Shown one piece after another: positions 35,101-48,224 of a stretch of DNA of 64,000 bases. The stretch lies in NCBI GenBank assembly GCA_009617715.1, contig VTFK01000161.1:186001-250000 (forward strand), read 5' to 3'. The position numbers were made by a program, and so were the translations under genes. The notes under the pieces were generated by a model. That model was not told the origin of the DNA. It searched no databases and worked only from the letters and a program-made list of their open reading frames with translations. Position 1 is the stretch's first letter. Every line of letters starts with the position of its first letter. Source of the DNA: Plectrocnemia conspersa (Eukaryota; Arthropoda; Insecta; Trichoptera; Polycentropodidae).

Positions 35101-38100
35101 ATTGCCCTTTTTGACCTTTAATAAAAATCATAAATTTGTATGTTACAATCCTTTTCAAAATATATAATGAAAATAATGTTTTTTTCTTTATAAATACTGC
35201 ATATTACAATAATAAAATACACATATTGCATTATGAAAATAAATGTTAAAAAAAAAGTATTTTCACAAAAACATTTCAAAAAATGAAAATGATTTAAAGT
35301 ATCAATATTGGCTAATTTAAAAAAAATATTTACATAGATAATTAACTGAAGAAATAATAAATAAAAAACATTATGTTTATATTATATATTTTTAATTTGT
35401 TATAATGTAAATGATTTTTATAGAAAATAATACCAATAAATTGAAGGGTTCGAAATAAATTAACATTACAAAATATATATTTAATTAATTTTATAAAAAT
35501 ATTGAGAGCCTCTGAATTAATATAAAAAATCCACAAAAGTCGAATAATATATAAAATGTATGTAAAATACATTAACGAAATTTAACGATAGAAAAGTGTT
35601 TAAATAAATTATTAAAACATTCTAATACAAAAAAGTAGAAACATATTTCAAAGCAATAAAACGTTGAGAATACATATAATTTACTCTAAATGCAATAAAA
35701 AGTAATGATAAATAAATATACACAGAAATAATTATGGAAAATATGTAAAATTTACTCACTTCTAGGTATTATCAAATTAATAAATGTGTTAAAATTAACT
35801 CACTACTCGGGTAAATTATAAAGATATGTTAGATAATAATATAAAAATACTAACTCCATTATAGAAATAGTTCAAAATATTAAAGAATAACTTTAGATAT
35901 ACAATTAACATTGTAATAAAAAAAGTCACATAATTAAAAAAATAGTAGAAAAATAGGTATATTATCTAGGATAAGAAATATATTAAGTACAAATACAAAA
36001 AAAACTAAAACAGTATTTTATTAATAGTTTTGCAACATTGATATATATGTATATGTAATAATTAATAAATTAGATAAGACCATGTTGCAAAAATTACAAA
36101 ATAGAGCAATGAGAGTAGTTTGAAACAAAAATAGATTTACTGGTTTAAGAAGTATGATTGAAAGATTGAAGATGAATGTTTTAGTATTTATATATGTTAC
36201 AAAATAATACGTTACCAGAATGTTTTAATTTAATATAACAAAAAATAAAGATGTACATAGATTTAATACTTGAAATAGAGATAATTTAAAGATATTTAGG
36301 TATAAGAAAACGAATACAACCAGGGGTATATTGTACGGAGGTGTGAATTTGTGTAATAATATTCCTAGGATAATCCGCAAAAATAAAAATGCTGCTGGTT
36401 ACTTCAATGGAATAAAGAAAAACCATAGTGAATTAGTTTTTATATTCTGTTTGTGTTTAAGTCTTATTTTATAAGTATGTTTTGATTATATTTGTTTAGT
36501 GTATAAACAGTTAACTATATTAGCTAAATAAATTATAAAAATGAATAATAATGATGTTCATGTACTGACTTGAAAATAAATAGACATAAATTATAATGAC
36601 ATAAATCTACTGGCTTGAGACTAGAGAACGGTAATTTTACAGTGATGAATTCAAATACAGAAAAATGTATTGATCTATATATAAAAATGTAATGTTTGAT
36701 CTTATAAAATGATATTAGTTAATATTATAATTAATTTACCTGGAAACCTAACTGCATCATAGCATCAGGACTGACTCTATATTTTTTACAAGAAAGCCTT
36801 CCTGCTTCATCGTAAATCAAATAATCTGTAGCTAAAGATAAATACCATTCTTTATATGCTTGCTTAGCGTTCTTAATATTCTCTTTTAATTTATCGTCAA
36901 AGTTGAACTCTAAAACAGTTTAGTAATAATCGTTAAAGCTTATTAATAACTCAAATAAATAAAAATATATTTATACCTAGCTTCTTCACAAAGTTATCAG
37001 GATTTGATTCGTTACTGGGAGTTTCGGGAGTAACGATAGGTTTGGTAGTAGTTTCTTTATAAATATCCTGGAAATAGCGAAGTACAGCAACACCGTCGCC
37101 CCAGGAATGTTCAAAATTAACTCCGCCGATACCGTCTTTGGTAATGATGAAACTAAACGATTTATCGAACCATCTACAAAATAATATCATTAATAAGCGT
37201 TTATTAATTAATATATATATTTATAGAACTTTACCTATTTGTTCCATCTCCATGCAAAAAGTTAGTTATAGCTTTCTTCTTATCGTCTTTTATTTCTTCG
37301 TCATCTAAAGCTAAATTAAATAACGCCGTATCCAAAGTTTTCAATGTCTTTTCATTCCCTAGTTGACATAGATAATGTCTTTGAGATGCCCAAACGTCTC
37401 TATCTTGAGTGGTCAAGATTCCTAAAGGATGCTCCGTCGGTGGTCTTTCATCGGAAAGTATATATTTCAATCTGGATAGTATTTTAGACGGTTCGATCAT
37501 GCAACCTGAATATTGAATACAATTTATTTATTTAAAGAATCAATTAGTGAACAAAAATAATATTACCTTCATCGTCCAAAACATCGAACGTATAAAAATG
37601 GCCTCTTCTTTGAACCAATATGTGCTTACTCTTAGTATCGTTTACAATTCGATCTTTGCCTATCTCCGGTATGCGACTAGATCCAAACAATCCGTTATAT
37701 TGGCTCATATCTAACGGATAAGCATTGAAAGCGTAAGCGCCATACCAAGATATTGCAGACGGAAGAAATCCGGTGACTCGTCTAAACATTTCAGTGTCGC
37801 TCTTCTTCGGATCTAAATGGAACACTTCCGGTTCTAATAAATTTTTACGAAGCGAGAGCATAAATCGTATAGAAGAAACCAGCACGTTGGCGGCTTTAAT
37901 CAATTGATGATTATATTCCGGTCTAACGTCGTTATGAAAGACTATGAGCGGATTATAGTTGATTGGGAGAGGAATCCTGTCGCTCAAATACATATCGAAC
38001 CACATCTTAGATATGTAGCTAGTGTGCTTATTGTTTTTATCGGTGTTCCTTAACATTTCGTCCAATTTACTGCCGACGCCCCCGGAAAATATGTTAACTT

Positions 38101-38328
38101 GGGAGGTGACATGCTCGAATGCATTATCGTCCAATAAAGGACGCTGAGCTGCTAAGTATCGCTCGCATGTTTTCTTCAAAGGAGGAATTGGCAGTCTCGG
38201 AAGAGACTTTTGAAAATGCATCGTCGGAACTCTACTACGTTGAATGTATTGAAGATCGACATTTTTAGTCGTCTTTGTACTGAAGTGTCTTAAGGTTTCT
38301 AGAGCAGGTATATTTGAGGCGCAACATT
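32117..38328 (-). CDS. CPT2: Carnitine O-palmitoyltransferase 2, mitochondrial
   Basis: Inner mitochondrial membrane enzyme that turns long-chain acylcarnitines back into acyl-CoA for beta-oxidation. Exons: 38328-37567, 37505-37235, 37173-36977, 36909-36740, 32817-32704, 32625-32321, 32255-32117; about 652 residues, against 658 in human. Landmarks in order: [90 protein letters not shown], the catalytic histidine in [33 protein letters not shown] for carnitine/CoA binding, and [13 protein letters not shown] near the end. The first listed exon already contains a basic, mitochondrial-targeting-like stretch ([15 protein letters not shown]). The start codon must be in a further exon upstream of 38330 that I could not fix: the best ATG near 38550 joins in the wrong phase. 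A 3.9 kb intron (32818-36739) holds transposons. All catalytic residues visible are intact. Confidence 0.95.
33139..33311. repeat. Tandem direct repeat, two 91-base units
   Basis: Units begin at 33139 and 33230 with TAACACCATTCCCACTTACA and are nearly identical to GTGTCATGGC, differing at only a few positions (TTTCTTAACTC against TTTCCTAACTC). The second unit ends at about 33311. Their closeness suggests a recent duplication inside the CPT2 intron. Confidence 0.9.
33554..34634 (-). mobile_element. hAT transposon, internally deleted, with 8-base target duplication
   Basis: Inverted ends TAGAGTCTCCAATTACTCGA (33554) and the inverse at 34634 are flanked by an exact 8-base duplication GTAGTTAT (33546-33553 and 34635-34642), the hAT hallmark. 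Subterminal regions are full of CGAGTA repeats (ACTCGAGTACTCGAGTACT near 33616). On the minus strand about 33918-33729 an intact frame gives the conserved hAT C-terminal dimerisation block ([45 protein letters not shown]). Most of the transposase is missing at only 1081 bases, so it is non-autonomous. It lies in the large CPT2 intron. Confidence 0.93.
34643..36049. other. CPT2 intron, AT-rich, no further feature
   Basis: Very AT-rich intron sequence. The 160 bases after the hAT element (34643-34810) are less AT-rich but match nothing I know. Confidence 0.5.
36050..36450 (+). mobile_element. Non-LTR reverse transcriptase C-terminal fragment
   Basis: Plus-strand pieces [16 protein letters not shown], then [20 protein letters not shown] and [20 protein letters not shown] with [10 protein letters not shown] follow the order of the C-terminal tail of CR1/L2-type ORF2 proteins. 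Stops interrupt it. It is antisense to CPT2 within its intron. Confidence 0.65.
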
Positions 38329-39649
38329 CTGAAAAAAATACAATTTTATTTTAAAAGTTGTAAGAATCATATTAGATTTGCTTAAATTTAGTATTAATAA
38401 AAGGAATACACTGCAATATATAAGAATACGTGTAAATAAACCAAACTCGCCTACTATTTTATCTAATTCGGCTATTTTTATAATAATCTTTATCACCGAA
38501 GTGTCATAGATGTGAAGTAAACGCCAAACTTTGACACTTGAGTGATACTAAACATTTTTACTGATAAGGATAAAAATCAGATAAAGTAAACAATGCTATC
38601 GAATAATATAAATATTAATTCGAATGTAATATATAGAGAAATATTACTCTATAATTATTTATTAGTGATTATGATATATCTTAAATAAAAAAATATAAAA
38701 CAATGAACAATTAAATTTCTGTAAAAATATATATTAACCCTACAATGCGCATTTTTTATAGTTAAAATAAATATACATAGATGAATGCAAAATATTAGTA
38801 GAAATTATAAAAAAACATTTTGGTTTTCAATATAATTTTATTGGAAATAAAGTATGATTAACATATTAAGATTTTGTGACGCCCGCTTTGCCTATTGTAT
38901 GCGTTCGCGAACGCCGTCTTACGGTGTTCGATATTTGACGATATTTGACAAACCAGTCGGCTCCGATCGTTACGAAATGGTCGGCACGCTTCGATATAAC
39001 AGACAGGCATTTATAATAGTGATTAGGCGGACGGAAGGTGACTGGTGGCAATTAGACACAAATTGACACACTGCAGTAGAATTATTTGAGGGTATAGGTA
39101 TAGTTTGCATGTTATTTAATTATTTTCGAATGAACGGTGTACGAGGCAGCACCAGCCGTTATCTATCCGTCGAAGCCCACCAAAATAATGACTTGCCTCC
39201 AAGTTTTGTCCATAATAAAATATAAATATATAAAAAGCCGTCACAGTATTATATTTCAAGCAAAATTTTTTTGTGTAAAAATAATTTTTTACACTCTTGA
39301 TTACGAAAATATAAAAGTAATTTTTATCCTAGTTGTGTTGTGTTTTTAACTCATAAATTAAATACATATAGTTATTAATGTTTATGTTAATTAATGTCAA
39401 TATTTCACAGAAGATGGAATATAAGGAATAAAATCTATAATTTTTTTTATAAATATTTAAATGCATAATTGTTTTTATTTCTGAGATGCTTACGTTTATT
39501 GAAATTTTAATTTAATTTTGAAATTGAATATTTATTTTACTTCATGGCAACACTTTTCGTGCGTTTGTCATTTGGCCTTTGCGGCGTGTCCTGCTGTCTA
39601 AGTACAGCTCTCATTATTTTCTCCGCATTGCCAACGAAATTGGTGCAAA
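38329..39649. promoter_or_regulatory. Divergent region between CPT2 and eIF3k
   Basis: Must contain the promoter and missing first exon of CPT2 (left) and the promoter of eIF3k (right). A GC-richer island at 38860-39070 is open on both strands over 60-70 codons, but neither translation resembles a known protein and no splice or start context favours either. No TATA box is evident. Confidence 0.45.
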
Positions 39650-40648
39650 ATGACGGAGGGAATGAAGAATACGATTGCAACAATGCTCAACGGCATTGAA
39701 AGGTATGTGCTGACTACGTTAACCACCCGTCAGTTTACTTTCACTTATATAGGTTAAGTTATGCTTTTTATCCCCTTTTTGCCGTTTCTATCGGAAATAA
39801 ATTGAATATTACTTCATCAGTATGCTTATATATGTATATTTGAGGTTAATTATGTACATTAGTTTGTATTTGATGAAAATGATATATTGAGTTGAATTTG
39901 TATATAATTTTCAGGTACAATCCTAACAATCTGCCAACGCTTCAACGCTACGTTGAAGCTCAAGCTCGCGAGAACGTCTACGATCTAGAAGTTAATCTAA
40001 CAGTATTAAAATTATACCAATTCAATCCTCATCTCTTCAACCTGGACATTACGTGTATAATTTTGCTGAAGGCACTCACTAATTTTCCTCATACAGACTT
40101 CACTCTTTGCAAGTGTCTGCTGTTGGAAACTCAGGTTGTTAATTACTCATTAAAATACCAACAATATTTTAGTTAATTGGAATTTAATGTAATATATTTT
40201 CAGACCGAAGAGGAGACCATAAGTCAAATCAAGTATTTGGCTGACATTTTGGAACAGTGTAACTTCGGACAGTTCTGGAACCGCGTCCACCAAATGCCCG
40301 AGTTGTGCAACCGCGTCACCGGATTCCACGATTCCATCAGGAAGTTTGTGTGCCACGTGATCAAGATCACTTATCAGACTATCAATAAGAGCACTTTGGC
40401 ACATTACCTCGGAGGAGTCGATGGTATACTTTTTAACATATTGATTGATTATGGTTTTTGATGAGTTTTTATAAGCATTTCTTGTATTTTTAGATGGTAC
40501 GTTGAAGATTTGGGTTAAGAAATACGGCTGGAAGGATCAAGGAGATCTTATTTTCATCGCTTATCAAGACGAGAACATCAAAACTAAGAACATCACCGAG
40601 AAGATTGATTTTGAAAATCTTGGAGCTCTGATGGCTTCTTGTCTCTAA
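39650..40648 (+). CDS. eIF3k: Eukaryotic translation initiation factor 3 subunit K
   Basis: PCI-domain subunit of the eIF3 scaffold that helps recruit mRNA to the 40S ribosome; cytoplasmic. Exons 39650-39702, 39915-40134, 40204-40423 and 40494-40648 join in phase and encode 215 residues (human 218). Landmarks: [20 protein letters not shown] at the start, helical repeats ([54 protein letters not shown]), then the winged-helix end ([52 protein letters not shown]). All introns are short. A polyadenylation signal follows the stop within 10 bases. Confidence 0.97.
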
Positions 40649-40651
40649 TCA

Positions 40652-40657
40652 AATAAA
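40652..40657 (+). terminator. Polyadenylation signal of eIF3k
   Basis: AATAAA starts 4 bases after the stop codon; the 3' UTR is therefore very short. Confidence 0.65.
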
Positions 40658-40659
40658 AT

Positions 40660-41369
40660 AATCAACAATTTATTGAATATATTTGGGATCATTTCAGTTT
40701 TTGTATGATTAAACATTTTTCAATGGACTTTTGTTATTAGCTTTCTTATACCTAATTTTACAATTATAAAAACTCCTTTTACCATAACAAACATTTCACA
40801 AAAGAGTATTAAATATTTTACCATATATTATATCATTAGTTTTTTCCCTATACGACCTTTTTAAGTCATTAATGTATTTAAAGCCATGTCTTGTACGTTA
40901 AAATACTGTTTCTCAAAGTTATGGTAGGTCAACACTAATTTTCCGTGAAATTTTGTTTATTAGATATTCTATGTAGAAGCGTATTTTAGACCCAGCTAAA
41001 AACCTAATCCTGTTGTAAGAGTTGCCCCTAAATTGTCAACATCTATGAAATGTTTTTAAATCATTTGATTTACTTTTTTTGTTATAAACATTAATTATAT
41101 CATTCACTCTTACTTGTAGTACAGATTTCATATGATAAATGTTAGTGATGATGTTGTTTAAAATCTTTGACCAAAGTATATACATCAGGATCTTTTTTTA
41201 CTCAATATTAACTAAATTTGACCTAGAAATTATGAAGGGATGCCATATATAAGCGAGAGAGTTGTAAATGGATTCATAACCCATTAATTCGTTGCGTAGT
41301 ATGTGTTCTAAATTTCCCCAATAATTCATCATCGATTTATTTTTCCAATGAAATGAGAAAATTGTCCAG
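40660..41369. other. Intergenic, nothing recognised
   Basis: AT-rich, no coding frame, RNA gene or repeat that I can support. Confidence 0.5.
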
Positions 41370-41781
41370 TGTTGGGAATGAAGTGCTATAAATGTGCTTC
41401 GACGTGCTCCGTTCAATTAGATATCACCCTGCATAACGGACCAATCAGAGAATGGCTCTCCGCAACCATCCGGAGAATGGCTCTCCGCAACCAATCACGA
41501 CGCAACTACTATAAAAGGAGGGTCGCGGCCGGCACAACTCACTCACTCCCCGGCGACCGAAACGAGAGGAACTCTCCGGAACATCACCTCGCAGCAGCAA
41601 AGGATCCTGAACCATCACCTCTACTGATGGACAGTCTAATCCAGGAGGAGTCCGGAGCAAGAACGCCTTTCGTCCTCGCTTCGTTAACCGTCAAGAGCGA
41701 CAACAACAGCAGCAACTTATATCTTGAAATAAACAACATTAAACGCTACTCTCGCCTATTTTTATAATCTCCTTTATAACA
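41370..41781 (+). repeat. Probable solo LTR (BEL/Pao- or Gypsy-type)
   Basis: About 412 bases starting TGTTGGGAATGAAG and ending TTTATAACA, much less AT-rich than its surroundings. It has promoter architecture: two ACCAATC boxes, a tandem pair of GAGAATGGCTCTCCGCAACC units (41452-41500), TATAAAAGGAGGG at about 41510, then an AATAAA at about 41730. There is no internal retroviral coding region next to it, hence solo LTR. No 5-base target duplication is visible, so the exact ends are uncertain. The 132-codon plus frame across it is not a protein gene in my reading. Confidence 0.6.
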
Positions 41782-42572
41782 GAAGCATATTTTTGCCAAT
41801 CTAGTCATCTGCGCTTGAGTGACATGTAAAGCTTATTTAAGATCTTTTTCAAGCCATTGTATTTGAAAAATGTCTTAACTGAATAGTCTATAAAAAAAAC
41901 TCGCATGAAAAACTTTCTCTTTAAAAGCAAGCATAATTCCATGAAAAAGAAAGAAAAATTGTACTCATTTATGGCGCATAGCACTGAATAGTTGTGAAAT
42001 AGATATTTCCAATTTTTAACCACATCTTTAAACATGTTTTTCTCTGATATTCTGTTCTTTGTGAATGAAGAAATGTACAAAATGCAAAGAAGTGAAATAA
42101 TCTTAAAATCCTGTGTATTACTTTGAACTGCGCATTGAGAAACACGGCTATAGATTATAATTGTAATTTTGGATGTTTCTTTAATTAGTAGTTGTCAATT
42201 ATATGGATGAGAAAAACAAGGCTTTATCATTTATTTATTGTAAATCTTCTAATGCAACATGACAGAAGTTATTCCGAGATGAACGCAATCAACAATTAAT
42301 AAGTAAGTAATGAGACACGAAACTGAAATCATAATCTGTAAGTCAGTCACATATTATTAATCGATTATCAACTATTATCACAGCTTACAATCAATATATG
42401 CAAAGTATCTCGATTTTATTTTAATTATTCATCTGCAAGATTAGTCCCTCCCTCCCCAAAAATGACGTCTCTGTCAAATCTAGCGTGCATTACTGAGTTC
42501 TTAAAAATTATCACGACTCTTTCGCCTGACTGAAAGGTGGTTCCTCGGTAGGCAGACAAAGTTTGGAATATA
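41782..42572. other. Intergenic, nothing recognised
   Basis: AT-rich sequence without a supported gene. Confidence 0.5.
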
Positions 42573-42574
42573 TA

Positions 42575-43756
42575 CGAGGGTAAAAGATGGCGCTAGTAAC
42601 ATATAAAGAAAAGTACCAATACTGTCAAATTGTCAGCTATTTCCATCGCGTCCTTTCAATTTTACAATTTATGGAAGCAAACAATCTTTGTGTAGTGTTT
42701 AAATACTTATTTGATAGGCAAAACACTGACGTAAATCAAAGTCGAGCTAGATGTAGTTCATGGCACTTGTGCATTAGCGTTTAACACTCTTTATTATTGG
42801 GTGAATGAGTTTAAACGTGTTCCTAGATCCACGTGTTATATATATCATATCTTTCGGGACGTCCACTTGAGGTGACTACGCCAGAAATGATCGACAAAAT
42901 CCGTGATATGGTCTTGAGTGATCGACGAGTTAAACAGCGCGAACTTGTTGAGGATAAAGGGATATTAAATAGTTTAGTGGTTTTAATTTTGGATAAAAAA
43001 TTGGTACGAAAAAGATATCTGCAAGATGTGTATCACGTTTGCTCAAAGTGTAGAATAAACGCAATCGTGTGGTCGATTCAATGGCTGGTTTTAGCGCTTA
43101 ACAAGTTTTTGCATCGATATATAACTATTAGTGAAATATTGATCCGCTACTACACTCCAGAGACAAAAAAACAGTCGAAATAGTGGATTTCTGGAAACTA
43201 ACCGGCTCCAAAGAAAGCGAAGACGATGAAATCGGCCGATAAGGTGATGGGCACGGTATTTTTTAGGATGTACGCGAAATCATCCATATTCACTAGTTGG
43301 AAAAAGGACGAACGATAAATGGAAAGTATTATGCGTTATTACTGGACCGGTTGAGTGAAAAAATCAAGAAAATACGCCCACATTTGGCCAAGAAGAAAGT
43401 GCGATGCATGTGTATAGACTTGCGCAGTTTCGAAGGCGAAAATCCATGAATTATGCTTTGAATTGTTGCCGCATCTACCGTGTTCACCAGATTTAGCCTC
43501 CAGGGACTTTTCCTGTTTTCATACACGAAGAAATGATTCTCCGGAAAAAGATTTACGTCGAACGAGGAGGTCATCGCCGAAACAGAAAATTATTTATTTT
43601 TCCGGAAACTTACTTTTTGGATGGCTGGAAAAAGTTAGAAAAATGCTGTGCAAAGTGTATCGAGCCAAAAAAATACTATGTTGAAAAATAAAAATGAATC
43701 AACTCAAAATATTATGTTTTTATATTTTTTTGTATGGACATATTAACCTACCCTCG
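42575..43756 (+). mobile_element. Irritans-type mariner element, decayed
   Basis: Ends CGAGGGTA and its inverse, each next to TA (42573-42574 and 43757-43758). Plus-strand transposase pieces across shifting frames: VNEFKRV near 42805, RPLEVTTPEMIDKIRDMVLS then DRRVKQREL (42855-42945), FLHRYITISEILIRYYTPET (43110-43165; the first catalytic site reads SEILIRYYTPET instead of DETWIHYYTPET), GKRTNDKWK, RPHLAKKKV, then LPHLPCSPDLASRDF (43470) and KKLEKCCAKCIEPKKYYVEK at the end. It has many stops and is dead. Confidence 0.9.
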
Positions 43757-43759
43757 TAC

Positions 43760-45130
43760 ATGCATATATTAACGTGGAGTAAAGATAAATTTTGCTGACT
43801 ACGACAATCTCAACTTTGTTCTTAATAAGTATTTGCTCCCGATCGCTAGTTTAGTTTAGTGTTCCACGGAAATTTCACATCAGTATGCTTATATTTTTCT
43901 CAAAAGAAGACACCAAAATATTTTATTAGCACTAGAGAGCAATATCCATTTTAACATAACTTTAATATTTAACCGTCTCCCGGAGAACTAATGAGGTGTC
44001 CAATACAATATGAAGATTAAATGCTAACAATATATGTCGTTGTTGACGGAGCTGATGATCACGTCGGGTTGTCACCAGTTTGGGTGTCGAGTCGTTGTTG
44101 CTGGAGCTCGTGCGTTCTAGGCGGCTGATTAGATGTCCTTGAGAGAAGTCCGGTGGATAGCGTGGTCGACGAAGAAGGACATTGTAGTGGCAGCGGCGGG
44201 TCGGCGGAGACGGCGGCGAGGGCGTCAGCGGAGACAGTAGTCGTTTCGATGCAATGTAATCGGGCCAACTGTTTCTCGGAATTTCTGTCCGTCTATTTGT
44301 ATTTTTTGAGGATCGTACGGGAATTGTAACAACTTATTGTTACCTGTCGCCACAATGTCAAAGTAACTCCATCTGATTTTGAAACATCTAAAGACATTTC
44401 TTTTCTTTCGTTGTAACCTGACAGACTTAAGTCCAATGCGTTACGGTGGGATAAATCAGTACAAACTGGGTAAGTCAATCAGACACAAACAGGACAAGTA
44501 TTAAAAACACCAGAATGAACATTAGGAATTGATGACATCTATATATTTAATTATAAACCTTTTTTCAATTCAAATCAGCTTCTCCCTATATTAATTAAAT
44601 AATACAAAAATAACACGAAAATACATATTATTTAAGGGATGAACTTTTAAATGTGTTATATAAAAACGAATGGATTAACACCAATGCAATATATTTTTCG
44701 ATTATGCAATCATATTAAACATCAGAAAATTTAACTACGATACCTAATAAAGTACTTACCCCCACACGGAGATTTTATCTGAGCTCTCGAATCACCCCTT
44801 TTCGGCTTGGGATGAAATTAATTTAGCTTTAAAATTGAGCAAAAACCAATCCGCCCTACCCTCTGCGCTCGGAATATTATATTTCCATTTGGAAATTGAA
44901 ATAATACGGGCGTCGATCCTTTCGGCATTGTGGTATTATGTAATAAATTCATGAAAGGTGGCGGGGGCGAATTCCGAACGTCTGGTGCTCTTTTTCACGC
45001 GGCGTATGCGAATGACAACAATAGCCCCGGGCGATGGGGCTTTTAGTTGCTTTCCACATGAAATACACACGACAAATCGCAGGGTGGATTGGGGGATGTT
45101 TGGAATTGTAATTTTCATAAATAAATTTTG
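43760..45130. other. GC-richer patch with unassigned coding-like stretches
   Basis: 44050-44270 is unusually GC-rich and on the minus strand gives a Thr/Ser/Pro-rich frame (PPLPLQCPSSSTTLSTG). Next to it, 44463-44341 on the minus strand is open (LSHRNALDLSLSGYNERKEM) between a CAG acceptor and a CAG|gtaaca donor, so it could be an exon. A further patch at 44760-45110 is also GC-richer. None matches a protein I know, and they may be transposon or LTR sequence. Confidence 0.3.
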
Positions 45131-48100
45131 ATATATTAAAACATAAATAAAAATATATTAAAACTATTATTTTTATTCAACAGATCAGCCAATTAAAGAT
45201 ATATATTTATCTATAAAAATAATTGCTTTTATAATATAGGATTGGGAACTTGAATGGTATAGAGCTTGTTGTAAACATGTAGTTCATAATAAACCATGTA
45301 TATATAATAATATATATTATGAACATACTACGCCTAGCGATTTCGTAGTCTGCCATCGCAGAAAAATATTATTTTTGGATTTACCAATCAGACAAACCCG
45401 GAAGGCATGGGAAAAAGACCAATATGGATAGAATCTATGGCTTGAAATGAAATATTTTACGAGCCGATACGCTCGGTTATTTTATAAACATATTAATGTA
45501 TCTAAAATTTAAGAAAACTATATATAATATATGGGGTGTGATACAAAAATAACGATAATTTTGCGCGTTATTTATTTTTTGTTAAAATGTTTATTTTTCA
45601 CGTTGGTAAGATTGTCTATGATGCACATTTTAATTGTCATATACATATTGGACGCGTAGTTTGTATTAACGACGCATTTAGTCACGCTCGGCCATATCTT
45701 TATTTTGAATATGACAGAACAAATCATTTAACTAACATTATGGGTTAAAATGTAAGTAGTGAAAATGTCAGATACGGGTTTTGGTGAAGATGCTACGTCA
45801 AAACGAAGAGCTTATTATTATTTTATTCATTTATTTTGTTAATATAGCTAATTTTTACACTTAACAAATTTTAACTAAGCATACATAAAATAGAAAATAA
45901 ACATAAAATAAAAAAACTTAATATTACTTAATGCACGGAGGTGTTTCTTTATTTATTATGCAATAGACAATGCGTCTCCTGCGTAAAAACTGCTTTTGTA
46001 ATCTAACCCGTATTACCGACCTTCAAAATGTGCACCTTCCAATTTTACTTATTCAAGGCGTAAACATATTTTGTTAGTCGAATATGCAAGTAATGCAATT
46101 GACTAACTAATTTATGCATCCCTGTTTCGCCAGAGACAACTCGAATTAAAAGTATAAAAATTCTGAAACTTTGACATTCGATTTTTTTATAAGAATAGAT
46201 TTCTAAAATTTTTAATAGATTTACATTTAAATTAGCTCTAAAAATGCATAAGAGATTTGGACATATTAGGGCCACTTAAGAATGTACCTTTCAAATGGAC
46301 TTAAACAAAGAACTGTTGTGGCCTATATAAATACAAAGGAACAGATACAAACGCTGATAAAAGGGTATCTAAATTATAAGTATCCAGTTACAGCATTGCC
46401 AAATCTCTAGCGGTTTCATTAATGCACGTTTTGCAAAAGGCTAATATCATAAGAAAAATAACAGACAATAACATAGTCTGTCTCCGCCCTTAAATCATCG
46501 CATTGGCGCGATGGTTAAAGTAGGAGAAAGCTTAAGAACTTCCCTTATTCAAAAATAGTAACATAACATACTTGTGACACTTTTTTTCAGATTCTTTTAC
46601 TGCTATGCTTCGATTAGATTTGAGTTCTGTATGATACGTTATTTTATAGCGTCGGAATTTTTACTTACTGTTAGAGAGGATTAGAGAAAAACTCTCAGAT
46701 TTTACATCAAGAGGCGGTATGGATCGTATCTGTATTTGTATCTAAATCCCTTTTTGACAGGAGCTTTAGGATACAATTGATTGCTTTCCAAATATTTTTG
46801 AAGTTGCCGGGAGTTGATGTTGATCTCCGGCGAATTTCAGCTGCGGAATGTAGAGTAGCCTTGAGAGTCACGATTGCGCCCCTTATTCTTCACCATTGCG
46901 GCCAGAATATTAGTACTCGAGAACTCTCCCCTTACATGACCCATTTAGTTTATTAACGAGCTTGTAAAAATATTTCGCGAGCATTTATGAAAATGTTTGA
47001 ATATTTTTTTGTAAATATATAAAAAATATTTTTTAAGCCTGGTAGTTTTTTTCTAAACCTTTTTACCCTAGCCAATCCGGTCCCTAGGCCCCCCGCCGAG
47101 ATTTGATATCAATTCGCGCTAAGATGGTTGTCACCCCTCCGCCGCCGTTAAACACTTCACACTAATTGAGTCCCGAGTCAAGAGCGAAGAAGGGCCACCC
47201 CAATTATTTGTTTACTTACTTATATGGCTTTATTGTCTGCGGCCACAAAAGGCGTCCAATCACATTTCGACCACTTTTCGTTGTTTGCCAACGACGCTTC
47301 CGTACAAATATTTAATTAATATGCTCAATTGAACGACAATCAATTGCTTATAATGCTGCGGAAAGCTTTCCTGTGATTCACTTCCGTATCGGCGTTTCGT
47401 GACCGATCAGATTTACTCTCTCTGTCTTACCCGACTTCACAATAATTGTAGGCGTATCGTACAAATTAATTTATTAATTTTATAAAAAGGATAATTTATT
47501 AGTTTTCTTCATGATCTTAGATATTCTTTACAATAGACCAATTCGTTCAGTTATAATTTTATTTTTTATTCGCCTTGATAAACTTAGTGTTAAATTAAAT
47601 ATTCTTTAAGATTCTTTTTAATTAAAAAAAAATACCATAAATCAAATTCACGTGTTTATATTGTTTATGAATTTAAACATTTTTATTAGTTATATTATAT
47701 TTGCATACATATAAAAAACTTTTTATCCAATTTTTCAAACCATTACTTTTTCCTTTGTTTAAAATTTATTTATAAAAATTGTACATACGTAAAAAATGGG
47801 ATACTTCTTAAGAGTCAGTTTTTTTTCCGCAAATTTTTTGGTTTAATGAAAAATGAACGTAAGTATCATTCTTTCAATTAATTGTATTATGATTTTATTT
47901 ATAATTGTATGTGTTTTTGTAACGGTTAATATTATGTGTATTGATATTTTTCCCACCTTTTATGTTTTCCGTATAATGAAAATTGTACGTTCTTTAAAAT
48001 TTAATTCTGGTCATTACTTGGTTTAATTAAAAATTCAGAGTTATATAAGTAAATTTTATTCTTTCAATTGCATTTAATTTTATTTGGAATTATAGGTTTT

Positions 48101-48224
48101 TATAAAGTGTTTTGTATAATTTTTTATTCATCTTGTTGTTTTATGTTATATGAGAAATGTACATTTTGATAAATATCCGATAATAATGTTAATTATTTTA
48201 TTAGAATAAATATAAGTTTTTTTT
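45131..48224. other. Intergenic, repeat-bearing
   Basis: No gene supported. 46870-46990 shares the CACGATTGCGCCCCTTATTC block with about 1660-1760. A small inverted repeat (TAGTTCATAATA against TATTATGAACATACTA) lies at 45280-45332. Confidence 0.45.

Noticed and set aside
38854..39066. 70-codon plus-strand frame between CPT2 and eIF3k
   Set aside because: An overlapping frame of similar length exists on the other strand and neither resembles a protein; listed only as a GC-richer island.
41369..41767. 132-codon plus-strand frame
   Set aside because: It spans the TATA box and AATAAA of an LTR-like unit and resembles no protein.
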